In this document: positions 8,934 to 16,871 of the stretch, piece by piece
Layout: every line of letters begins with the position of its first letter
Numbering within the stretch: position 1 is the stretch's first letter
Source: Spartobacteria bacterium LR76
GTDB lineage: Bacteria > Verrucomicrobiota > Verrucomicrobiia > Chthoniobacterales > Terrimicrobiaceae
NCBI GenBank assembly: GCA_003054655.1
Contig: QAYZ01000016.1
Coordinates: 1,178,001 to 1,242,000, forward strand
Direction of reading: 5' to 3'
Length of the DNA: 64,000 bases
Notes under the pieces: model-generated
What the model was told of the DNA's origin: nothing
Database searches by the model: none
Seen by the model: the letters and a program-made list of their open reading frames with translations, nothing else
Program-made: the position numbers and the translations under genes

Positions 8934-10223
8934 TTACTCGTAGCGGAGGGCTTTTACGGGGTCGAGGCGGGCGGCGAAGTAGGCGGGGATGAGCGCGGCG
9001 AGAGAGCAGATGATGAAGGCGCTGGTGCAGATGATCGCGACGTCGGAGGGGACGATTTCCGCCGGAATTTCGCTGAACTGGTAGACGGAGCGCGGGAAAA
9101 CCTCGATGTGAAAGGTGTTGGCGAGGAAATCGCTGACCTGATTGCGGTACTGGACGAGAGAGATGCCGGTGACGAGGCCGACGATGGTGCCAAAGAGGCC
9201 GACAACGACGCCCTGCGCCATGAAGACGCCGACGATCTGCATGGTCTGTGCGCCAAGGGCCTTCATGATGCCGATTTCGCGCGTCTTTTGCACGGTCACG
9301 GTGATGAGGGTGTTCATGATGCCGAAGGCGGCGACGAGAACAATGAAGAGGAGGATGAAGAACATGACGTTGCGCTCCATCTTGATCGCGTCAAAGATCT
9401 GCTTGTTCATGTCGATCCAGGTCAACGCGGTGTCGGGGTATTTGAGGATCGACTGGATTTCCTCCTTCACGGCGTCGGCGCGGTAGCGGTCGGTGGTGCG
9501 AATGGCGAGACCGTGGATGTCGCCACCGAGGTCGTAGACCTCCTGAGCCACGTAGAGCGGCACGAGCATAAAGTCGCTATCGTAAAGGTAGCGACCGCTC
9601 TCGAAGATGCCCGTGACAGTAAGCTCGCGAGGGAGGATCATCTGCTTCAGCGCGGCTGCGTCGGATTTGCTGCCTTCCTTCTGGAGACGTTCGAGTTCGT
9701 TGAAGATCTGGCTGACGTTGCCGGGCGAGTAGAGGGTGATCTTGTCCCCCACCCGTGCGTGCAGGAGGGCGGCCAGCTCGGAGCCGAGTATCACCTTGTC
9801 CCCATCGAGATCGAGGTCGCCCTGCACGATGAATTGCTTCAGCTCCGTGACCTTTTCCTCGGCCTCGGGATCAATGCCGCGGATTTTTGGGGCGACCCGG
9901 ATGTTTTCATGTTCCACGAGGACGGGACCCTGGACGAACGGAGCGGCTGCGACGACATCCTTGAGCTTGAGGATTTTGTCCTGGAGTTCCTCCCAATTCG
10001 TCAGCGGGCTGTCCATGCGGGAGACGACCACGTGGGCGTCGAAGCCGACAACCTTGCGTTCGAGCTCGCGCTCAAAGCCGGTCATGACGCTGATGACGAG
10101 GATGAGCACCATCACGCCGAGAGTGACGCCCAGGATCGAGATGAGCGTGATGATCGAGAGAAACGTGCGCTTGGGCCGCAGGTAGCGGAGCGCGAGGAAA
10201 AGGCTGAAACTGCGTTGGATCAT
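8934..10223 (-). CDS. LolC/LolE-type lipoprotein-releasing ABC transporter permease
   Basis: This 429-residue protein has one transmembrane helix near residues 22-48, a large periplasmic MacB-like domain (about 50-270), and three helices in the FtsX-type C-terminal domain (about 280-420). The opening SLFLALRYLRPKRTFLSIITLISILGV and the cytoplasmic-loop motif TREIGIMKALGAQTMQI are typical of LolC/E, which extracts lipoproteins from the inner membrane for delivery to LolA. No LolD ATPase gene is next to it in this window. It lies six bases downstream of the MFS gene, at the end of a long minus-strand run that also includes Mla-like lipid transport genes. Confidence 0.9.
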   Translation of the reverse strand: MIQRSFSLFLALRYLRPKRTFLSIITLISILGVTLGVMVLILVISVMTGFERELERKVVGFDAHVVVSRMDSPLTNWEELQDKILKLKDVVAAAPFVQGPVLVEHENIRVAPKIRGIDPEAEEKVTELKQFIVQGDLDLDGDKVILGSELAALLHARVGDKITLYSPGNVSQIFNELERLQKEGSKSDAAALKQMILPRELTVTGIFESGRYLYDSDFMLVPLYVAQEVYDLGGDIHGLAIRTTDRYRADAVKEEIQSILKYPDTALTWIDMNKQIFDAIKMERNVMFFILLFIVLVAAFGIMNTLITVTVQKTREIGIMKALGAQTMQIVGVFMAQGVVVGLFGTIVGLVTGISLVQYRNQVSDFLANTFHIEVFPRSVYQFSEIPAEIVPSDVAIICTSAFIICSLAALIPAYFAARLDPVKALRYE

Positions 10224-10229
10224 GGATGA

Positions 10230-11609
10230 TTAGCGGTGCCGGAACCGCGTAAGGCTCTTCAGTCGCTGGTAGATCGACAGGGATTCCCTCCCGCCGACCC
10301 CAAGCGACTCGTGGAGACGCGGGATGTAAAGGAATGCGACGATGTTGATAACGAGGAGGGCCAGAAAGTAAATACTGTGGCGCTTCCAGTGGAAAACGCC
10401 CGTGACAGCCTCGTAGGTGCCGATCATGTCGAGGGTGAGTCCCCACATGACGGGCGCAGCCCCCAGACCGAGGCTGGTGATAACGGTGAAGAGGGCAAAA
10501 AAGTGGTTTCGCCCCATCTCGGGCATGGTCGCCATGGTGATGCGGGCATTGGCGAGGTTGAAGATCGCCGTCGCGATTCCGGCAAAGATATTCAGTGTGG
10601 CAATGAGAGCCATGGATGTCGGCACGACGCTGGCGGCAGCGAGGAACCAGAGGAAGATCACCGCGGAGAACATGGCGGTGGCGAAGCGCATGAGCGGCTT
10701 GCTTCCGGTCTGGTCGACGATTTTCCCGGTGAAAGGGAGCGCGATGAGCGCTCCGACAAAGGCAAAGGCGGAGATATACATCACCGAGGACACGTCGAAA
10801 TGGCCCACCTCTCGCAGGTACTCGACCGTAAAGACACCGAGGCTGCCGACGACCGACATGAAGAGGAGATTAAAGACAATAAGTTCGCGAAAGGGCGGAT
10901 ACGCCAGCATCGCACGCCAGGGAACCTTTTGCGAATTGCGCGCCTTCTTTTCGCTCGGAGGCACCTCGGGTATGCGTCGCAGCACGAAGAGGCTCGCCGT
11001 GGCGGAAAACGCGCTCAGGAGAAAGACGAGGCAATACTCCCAGGGATCGACCCGGCCCATCATGAGCACCGCCGAGGCGATGAGCGACAGGAGCGACCCC
11101 ACATACATGAAAAGCTGGTCGACGGAGAGAAAGCGCCCCCGTACAGGCTCGGGCACGATCTCGGTGATCCATGGCATCCAGGCCGCCGAGGAGATGCCTC
11201 GCAGGAGATTGAAAAAGAACAGCGCCGCCATGAGCACCACGATCTTTGCCGTGGCATCGAGAAAGACGAGCAGCGGCACAAAGGCCATGAGGAAGATGAA
11301 GAACGTCCGCGCCCCCCAGCCGGCCAAAACGAACTGCCGGTAGCCGTAACGGTCGAGATGCTGCGCCGCCGGAAGCTGAAAAACCGTCATCAGCGGCGTG
11401 AACGACGCGATGATGCCGAGCACGGTGGACGAAGCGCCGAGTGATTTCGCAAAGACGATCACCGGCGCCCCGAGGACGATCTGGAAGGAAAACGCATTGA
11501 AGAGCTGAAACCAATGCGCGCTGACCGGCCCCGGCGACGACAAAAAGCCGCCGCCGTGCTTCTGACCCCTCCCTGGGTCATTCGCCGAAGCCGGCTGCTC
11601 TACATTCAA
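10230..11609 (-). CDS. MFS family transporter
   Basis: This 459-residue protein has about 12 hydrophobic helices in two bundles, with a central basic loop (around RRIPEVPPSEKKARN) as in the major facilitator superfamily. The substrate cannot be read from the sequence. Its start codon overlaps the lysS stop by four bases (ATGA), which indicates translational coupling, and lolC/E follows after six bases. The location suggests an envelope-related substrate, but that is inference from neighbours only. An N-terminal tail of about 25 residues rich in Gly and Ser precedes the first helix. Confidence 0.85.
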   Translation of the reverse strand: MNVEQPASANDPGRGQKHGGGFLSSPGPVSAHWFQLFNAFSFQIVLGAPVIVFAKSLGASSTVLGIIASFTPLMTVFQLPAAQHLDRYGYRQFVLAGWGARTFFIFLMAFVPLLVFLDATAKIVVLMAALFFFNLLRGISSAAWMPWITEIVPEPVRGRFLSVDQLFMYVGSLLSLIASAVLMMGRVDPWEYCLVFLLSAFSATASLFVLRRIPEVPPSEKKARNSQKVPWRAMLAYPPFRELIVFNLLFMSVVGSLGVFTVEYLREVGHFDVSSVMYISAFAFVGALIALPFTGKIVDQTGSKPLMRFATAMFSAVIFLWFLAAASVVPTSMALIATLNIFAGIATAIFNLANARITMATMPEMGRNHFFALFTVITSLGLGAAPVMWGLTLDMIGTYEAVTGVFHWKRHSIYFLALLVINIVAFLYIPRLHESLGVGGRESLSIYQRLKSLTRFRHR

Positions 11610-13057
11610 CTCTCGCGTGCCCGCATGTGCGGGAAGAGGATGACGTCGCGGATGCTCTCCGCTCCGGTCAGCATCATGACCAGACGGTCGATGCCGATGC
11701 CGACGCCTCCTGCGGGCGGCATGCCGTACTCCAGCGCGCCAAGGAAATCCTCATCGAGCTTCTGGGTTTCCCCGCCGCTCTGGTGCTCGAGGCGCTGGCG
11801 CTGGATGTCGGGGTCGTTCAGCTCGGAGTAACCGGGCGAAATTTCCTGCCCGTTGATCACGAGTTCGTAGACATCGACGACGCTGTCATCCTCGGCGTTC
11901 TGGTTGGCCAGGGGCACGAGTTCCTTCGGGCAATGCGTGACAAAAAGCGGGTTGATCGACTTTTCCTCCACCAGCTTCTCAAAGACATGCTGGGTAAGCT
12001 CGAAGTCCTCGGTGCAATGCTGGATGTCGAGGCCGAGCTCCACGCATTTCGCGCGCTTTGCCTCGGAGGAAAGCTCGTACCACTCGGGCACGACGCCCTT
12101 GATGAGGTCGGAGTACCGGGCGCGCTTCCAGGGTCGCGAGAGGTCAATGGTCTTGGTGACATTGCCCTCGGCGTCCTTGTGCTCGATCTGGAGCGTCCCA
12201 CGCACGGAGAGCGCGAGGTGGCAGATCATTTCCTCGACCAGCTCGGACATGCTCTCGAAGTCGGAGAAGGCCCAGTAGACCTCCAGCATGGTGAACTCCG
12301 GATTATGGCGGCGAGAGATGCCTTCGTTGCGGAAATTCCGGTTCAGTTCGAAAACCTTCGGGAACCCGCCCACGAGGAGACGCTTCAGGTACAGCTCCGG
12401 CGCGATGCGGAGGAAAAGGTCCATGCTAAGCGCATTGTGGTGCGTCTTGAAAGGCGCGGCGGCGGCTCCGCCGGCGACGGCCTGCATCATGGGCGTCTCG
12501 ACCTCGAGAAACCCGCGCTCATCGAGGAAGCGGCGAATTTCACGGACGATGGCGATACGCTGGAGGAAAACCTCGCGCGACTCGGAATTGGAGATCAGAT
12601 CGAGGTAGCGCTGGCGGTACTTGATCTCGGCATCCTGCACGCCGTGCCACTTGTCGGGCAGCGGACGCAGCGCCTTGGAGAGCACGGTGAGCGTCTTGAC
12701 CCGGATCGATGGCTCGCCGGTCTTGGTGGTGAAATACTCGCCCTCGACGCCCATCCAGTCGCCGATGTCGAGCTGCTGAAAGGTCGAGAAGGCGTCCTCG
12801 CCGATCTCCTTGGCATGGAGAAAGAGCTGCATGCGGCCGGTGATGTCGGAAAGGTCGAGGAAGCGGCTCTTGCCCATGTCGCGATGGGCGGTGATGCGCC
12901 CGGCGGCGCGCACAGTTTTCCCCTCGGCGAAGGCGTTGCGCACGTCCGAGATACTGCCATCCGTGGGAAAGCGGCCCCCAAAGGGGCGGACACCCTTGGC
13001 ACGAAGGGTGTCGAGCTTTTGCCGGCGCACGGCCAGCAAGTCACTAATCGGTTCCAT
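11606..13057 (-). CDS. lysS: lysine--tRNA ligase (class II LysRS)
   Basis: This 483-residue enzyme charges tRNA-Lys. An anticodon-binding OB fold lies at about 50-150 (VRAAGRITAHRDMGKSRFLDLSD). The class II catalytic core follows: motif 2 is FRNEGISRRHNPEFTMLE and motif 3 is GVGIGIDRLVMMLTG near the C-terminus. The length is close to that of other bacterial class II LysRS. It is embedded between the MCE lipid-transport gene (53 bases upstream) and an MFS gene that overlaps its stop, so a housekeeping gene sits inside an envelope-transport run. Confidence 0.96.
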   Translation of the reverse strand: MEPISDLLAVRRQKLDTLRAKGVRPFGGRFPTDGSISDVRNAFAEGKTVRAAGRITAHRDMGKSRFLDLSDITGRMQLFLHAKEIGEDAFSTFQQLDIGDWMGVEGEYFTTKTGEPSIRVKTLTVLSKALRPLPDKWHGVQDAEIKYRQRYLDLISNSESREVFLQRIAIVREIRRFLDERGFLEVETPMMQAVAGGAAAAPFKTHHNALSMDLFLRIAPELYLKRLLVGGFPKVFELNRNFRNEGISRRHNPEFTMLEVYWAFSDFESMSELVEEMICHLALSVRGTLQIEHKDAEGNVTKTIDLSRPWKRARYSDLIKGVVPEWYELSSEAKRAKCVELGLDIQHCTEDFELTQHVFEKLVEEKSINPLFVTHCPKELVPLANQNAEDDSVVDVYELVINGQEISPGYSELNDPDIQRQRLEHQSGGETQKLDEDFLGALEYGMPPAGGVGIGIDRLVMMLTGAESIRDVILFPHMRARES

Positions 13058-13110
13058 CGGGTGACATTATCGGGGACGCGCTTTCTTGGCAATCCCCTGC
13101 CCTTTTTCGC

Positions 13111-14055
13111 CTATCGGCTCCGTTTGCGCGGAGTGGGAGTAGGCTCCGGTTCCGGCTTGGGCGGGCTGCCCCAGAGCAGCGAGGACGGGCGCTGTTTGAT
13201 CGAGGAGGAAAAGTCCTCGAGGTTGTCCATGGTGGCCGAGAGGCTGCGCAGCGTGGAGCGGATTTCCTCGGGCTTGAGATTGGAGAGGACCTTCTGGAGT
13301 TCCTTGTTGGACTCCTCCAGCCCGCTCATCAGCGAGCGGGCATCGGCGCTCAGATCGCCGAGTTTTGCCTCCTGGATGGCCTGGTCGAGTTGGGTGAGGA
13401 GCGTCTGGAGATTCTGGCTCACCTGGTCGATCTGCGCATCGGTGAGGGCCTTGTTCAGGTTTTGCAGAAGCTGGTTAAGTCCCCCTTGGATCTCGCCCAG
13501 ATTGAGCTGCTCGACGTCGCGCATGATCTTGTTCATCGAGTCAAGGATGTCGGTTAGCTCGCCCGGCGCTGAGGGGATGTAGTAAAAAGTCGGTCTCCAG
13601 TGAAAAGGCAGGAGCGGGTACTGGGCCGGATCGTCGACGTAGTTGATCTCGAGATAGTTCAACCCGGTGATGCCGAGCGGCTCGATGCGCACCCTCATGC
13701 CCCGGGCGATGCCCTGCTCAAGGATGGGCTGGAGATTCTCCTGGAACATGCCGGGGAATATCTCCTTGTCGACCTCCATGCGGATGACGACATAGTTCTC
13801 CTTGTTGGTCATGTCCTTCTGGGGATAGGCGTTGAAGCTGAAGCCGAGCCAGCTCACCTGCCCGATCTGGACGCCGCGAAACTTCACCGGCGAGCCGACG
13901 TCGATGCCCTGCACGGTCCCTTTCTCATAAGTCTCAAAGGTGATCTTGCGCTTGAAGAACTGGCCGGCTCCGAACACCACCAGACCCACCACCAGAATGG
14001 CGATGGCGAGAAGAATAAAGATACCGATCCGGAAATAGTTGGCTGGTTTGGGCAT
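13111..14055 (-). CDS. MlaD-like MCE-domain lipid transport protein
   Basis: This 314-residue protein has one N-terminal membrane anchor (about 9-32) followed by a single MCE domain, recognisable by VQGIDVGSPVKFRGVQIGQV and GLNYLEINYVD. After it comes a long helical region (about 180-270) with heptad-like Leu/Asn patterns, as in MCE proteins that build a periplasmic tunnel. The C-terminus is Pro- and Lys/Arg-rich. It would bind phospholipid between the inner-membrane permease and outer-membrane acceptors. It is the third gene of a permease-ATPase-MCE set, seven bases after the ATPase. No outer-membrane lipoprotein partner (MlaA) is seen here. Confidence 0.9.
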   Translation of the reverse strand: MPKPANYFRIGIFILLAIAILVVGLVVFGAGQFFKRKITFETYEKGTVQGIDVGSPVKFRGVQIGQVSWLGFSFNAYPQKDMTNKENYVVIRMEVDKEIFPGMFQENLQPILEQGIARGMRVRIEPLGITGLNYLEINYVDDPAQYPLLPFHWRPTFYYIPSAPGELTDILDSMNKIMRDVEQLNLGEIQGGLNQLLQNLNKALTDAQIDQVSQNLQTLLTQLDQAIQEAKLGDLSADARSLMSGLEESNKELQKVLSNLKPEEIRSTLRSLSATMDNLEDFSSSIKQRPSSLLWGSPPKPEPEPTPTPRKRSR

Positions 14056-14062
14056 GGCTTGT

Positions 14063-14818
14063 CTACGCGGGATGGACCTCCCGCTTCATGAATTCACGTA
14101 TCCACTCGTGCTGTGATTTGTCGCGCAATTCCTCTGGGCTGCCGATCTCGGCGATTCCCTTGATCTCCTTGTCCAGCATCACCACGCGGTCAGCCACGGT
14201 GTAAATGCTGGGCAGCTCGTGGGTCACGATCACAAAGGTGATGCCGAGGCTCTCGTTGAGCCGGAGGATGAGTTGGTCGAGTTCCGCCGAGGTGATGGGA
14301 TCGAGGCCAGCGGAGGGTTCATCGAGAAAAAGCACCTGAGGGTCGAGCGCCATGGCGCGGGCGATGGCGGCGCGCTTCTGCATGCCTCCGCTGACCTCCG
14401 AGGGCAGGCTACCGGTGAACGCCTCCAAGCCGACGAGACTGAGCTTCATCTTTGCGATGAGGTCCATCGCATCTGAGGGGAGGTCGGTGAACTCCTCCAG
14501 CGGCAGGCGGACGTTTTCCGACAACGTGAGCGAACCAAAGAGCGCCCCGCTTTGATAGGTGATCCCGATGGATTGCAGGATGGCCTGCAATTCCTCGCCC
14601 TCGGCATGGACGATGCTTTTGCCATTGATCAGCACGTCGCCCTTGGGCGGATGGTAGAGGCCGATCATGTGCTTGAGGAGCGTACTTTTACCGCAGCCCG
14701 AGCCGCCGAGGATGACGACAATCTCCGACCGCTGGACCTCGAACGACACCCCCTGAAGGATGACGTTGTCCTCGTATCCGGCGGTGAGGTCTTTGACTTC
14801 GATGATTGCGTCGCTCAT
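14063..14818 (-). CDS. Mla-like ABC transporter ATP-binding protein
   Basis: This 251-residue ATPase has a Walker A (GGSGCGKST, about 36-44), an ABC signature (VSGGMQKRAAIARA), a Walker B (VLFLDEPSAGLD) and a switch His (VTHELPS). The SGGMxKR form of the signature is typical of MlaF-type ATPases that power MCE lipid transporters. It lies one base after the permease gene and seven bases before the MCE gene, so the three clearly form one transporter. The C-terminal tail (about 225-251) resembles the extended tail of MlaF proteins. Confidence 0.93.
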   Translation of the reverse strand: MSDAIIEVKDLTAGYEDNVILQGVSFEVQRSEIVVILGGSGCGKSTLLKHMIGLYHPPKGDVLINGKSIVHAEGEELQAILQSIGITYQSGALFGSLTLSENVRLPLEEFTDLPSDAMDLIAKMKLSLVGLEAFTGSLPSEVSGGMQKRAAIARAMALDPQVLFLDEPSAGLDPITSAELDQLILRLNESLGITFVIVTHELPSIYTVADRVVMLDKEIKGIAEIGSPEELRDKSQHEWIREFMKREVHPA

Positions 14819-14819
14819 C

Positions 14820-15926
14820 TCAGAAATTCAGCACGTAAAAGATCACCGCGAAGATCGCGTCGGTTATCACGATGAGGACGATGCCGCTCACCACGGCCCG
14901 GGTGGTCGAGTCACCCACAGCAGTCGCGCCCGATCTGGTCTGCAATCCCCGCAGGCAGCCGATGCCTGCGACGAGGACGCCGAAGACCACGGATTTGATC
15001 AAACCGGAGAGGATGTCGCTGATTTCAACATTCGCCGTCACCTGACGGTACAGCGCGGCAAAGGGAAAACCGAAGGACATCATGACGATAAATCCTCCGA
15101 GGAGGCCCATGAGGTTCGCGTAAATGCTCAGCAGCGGGGTGGCGATGATTCCCGCGATCATGCGCGGGGCAACGAGGAAGCGCGCATCATCGATGCCCAT
15201 CGTCTTGAGGGCGTTGAGTTCCTCGTTGACCTTCATCGTGCCGATTTCCGCGGCGAAGGCCGATCCGGAGCGCCCCGCCAGCAGGATCGCGGTCATGATC
15301 GCACCGAGTTCGCGGAACATCGCCAGCGCGACGAGATTGATCACGAAAATGTCGACGCCAAATTGCTTGAGCGGGATGGCGGATTGAAACGCCATGATGA
15401 GCCCCATGAGGAAGCCGATCATTCCGACGATTCCCACAGCGTTGACCCCGGCCTTTTCAAAGATGCGCCACACGTCGCCCCAGCGCACCAGCGAAGGCCG
15501 GAAAAACGTCCGTACGGAAACGACCGACATGCGCCCAAGGAAGACGACCTGGTCGTAGAGATCCCGGCCAAACTCCGCGCCGCCCATGCCGAGCTTTTCA
15601 ATCGCCGAGATTTTTCTCGGCGGGTCGACAGGCCGGTCAAAGCTGTCGGAGGAAAACTGGTCGAGGAGCTTCTGGAATTCCGGGGCGAGATGGTCGATGG
15701 AGGCCTTGGTCTGGCGCGAAAGAGCGAAGAGCAGCGCAATGCCCGCCCCATCGCAATACGTCAGCCCCGAGGCGTCGATCGACTTCACCGCGTCGCGCTT
15801 TTTGTGGGAGCGCTGAAAGATTGTCCGCCAGAGCCGGGCCGAACCCTCCGCGTCGAGACGACCGGAAAGGTGCACCACGCCGCCCTCCTGGCGGTAGCTG
15901 GCTTCCTCCTTGGTCTCGACGGGCAT
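14820..15926 (-). CDS. MlaE-like permease with fused N-terminal STAS domain
   Basis: This 368-residue protein fuses a STAS domain (about 1-100, LSGRLDAEGSARLW and DASGLTYCDGAG) to an MlaE-type permease (about 110-368). Permease signatures include GMIGFLMGLIMAFQSAIPLKQFG, FVINLVALAMFRELGAIMTAILLAGRSGSAFAAEIGTMKVNEELNALKTMG, and several helices. In Escherichia coli the STAS protein MlaB is separate; here it is part of the permease chain, as seen in several other phyla. I chose the ATG at 15926; an in-frame ATG at 15953 would add nine residues. The gene begins 58 bases after the methyltransferase stop and abuts the ATPase gene. Confidence 0.9.
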   Translation of the reverse strand: MPVETKEEASYRQEGGVVHLSGRLDAEGSARLWRTIFQRSHKKRDAVKSIDASGLTYCDGAGIALLFALSRQTKASIDHLAPEFQKLLDQFSSDSFDRPVDPPRKISAIEKLGMGGAEFGRDLYDQVVFLGRMSVVSVRTFFRPSLVRWGDVWRIFEKAGVNAVGIVGMIGFLMGLIMAFQSAIPLKQFGVDIFVINLVALAMFRELGAIMTAILLAGRSGSAFAAEIGTMKVNEELNALKTMGIDDARFLVAPRMIAGIIATPLLSIYANLMGLLGGFIVMMSFGFPFAALYRQVTANVEISDILSGLIKSVVFGVLVAGIGCLRGLQTRSGATAVGDSTTRAVVSGIVLIVITDAIFAVIFYVLNF

Positions 15927-15983
15927 CCGGCCAGTATGACCAAAAATCACCATCCGTCGAGGCGTTCGGTGCTGAGGCCCGGG

Positions 15984-16871
15984 TCAGGGAATTTGCGCCC
16001 AGACTGTCGTGGAGACCGGACCATGGGTCAGGTCGGCAGGCAAATGCTCCTCGTGGAAGCGGTCGCAGCCCTGCCGCCGGGCCATGCTGCGGAGGTCGCG
16101 AAGCTGCAACTCCGAGGCGTTGGTGGAGAGCAAAATCCAGCCGCCCGAGGTTCCCACCTCCAGCGCGAGGGAGAGGAGCTTTTCCATATCCCGCTCAACG
16201 CGAAAGGGACGCCCCTTCGCTCCCCGGGCAAAGGTCGGCGGGTCGAGAATGATGGCATCGTACTTCTCCCCGCGCCGCGCCAGCCGCGGCAGGACATCGA
16301 GCACATCGTCGGCGATGAAGCGATGCCCGTCCGGCGCGATGCCGTTGAGTTCCAGATTGCGACGACCGCGCGACAGGGCGACCTTGGCAAGGTCAACACT
16401 GAGCGTCTCAGCGCCGATGCTGGCGGCGGCTATGGAAAAGGCGCAGGTGTAGGAAAAGGTATTGAGCACGCGGCGTGGGCGCAGGCCGAGGAGGTATTTC
16501 CGGTTCTGCCGCTGGTCGATGAAGAGCCCGCACGAGTAGCCCGCGAGGAAGTCCACCTCGTAGCGCAACCCGAGCTCCTGCACCGTCAGCACGGACTCCA
16601 GTTCCCCGCCACGCAACGGGCGCGGCTTGTCCGTTTCGCCGGGACCGATGACGAGCTGGCGTTCGTAAATACGGTCGAGGGCAATACCAGCGCGCGCGGC
16701 CCAGGCGTCGATTCGCTCGATCAGATCGGGGCGCACCTCGCGTTCCCGATGGGAGATGATCGCCCCCGGGCCGAAGCGCTCGATGCGCAGCCCCTCGGCG
16801 GAGGCGATGCGGCAAACCGTGGTCCCCTCACCCTCCAGCTCGGCGACGTACTCGGGCGGCGTCCAGATCAT
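15984..16871 (-). CDS. class I SAM-dependent methyltransferase (RlmI/RlmK-like)
   Basis: This 295-residue protein carries a Rossmann methyltransferase core. SAM-binding motif I is in VLNTFSYTCAFSIAAASIGAE, an acidic motif II is near LSVDLAKVALSRGRRNLELNG, and a catalytic-type NPPY-like motif is DAIILDPPTFARG. This pattern matches the Methyltrans_SAM family that modifies cytosines or guanines of 23S rRNA; the exact target is unknown. The N-terminal PUA domain of RlmI is not evident, so it is shorter than that enzyme. Its start overlaps the M48 protease stop by four bases. Confidence 0.85.
   Translation of the reverse strand: MIWTPPEYVAELEGEGTTVCRIASAEGLRIERFGPGAIISHREREVRPDLIERIDAWAARAGIALDRIYERQLVIGPGETDKPRPLRGGELESVLTVQELGLRYEVDFLAGYSCGLFIDQRQNRKYLLGLRPRRVLNTFSYTCAFSIAAASIGAETLSVDLAKVALSRGRRNLELNGIAPDGHRFIADDVLDVLPRLARRGEKYDAIILDPPTFARGAKGRPFRVERDMEKLLSLALEVGTSGGWILLSTNASELQLRDLRSMARRQGCDRFHEEHLPADLTHGPVSTTVWAQIP

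Noticed and set aside
8838-10229. Long plus-strand open frame antisense to the LolC/E gene
   Set aside because: It has biased, His/Asp-rich composition from reading an antisense GC-rich frame and no family features.
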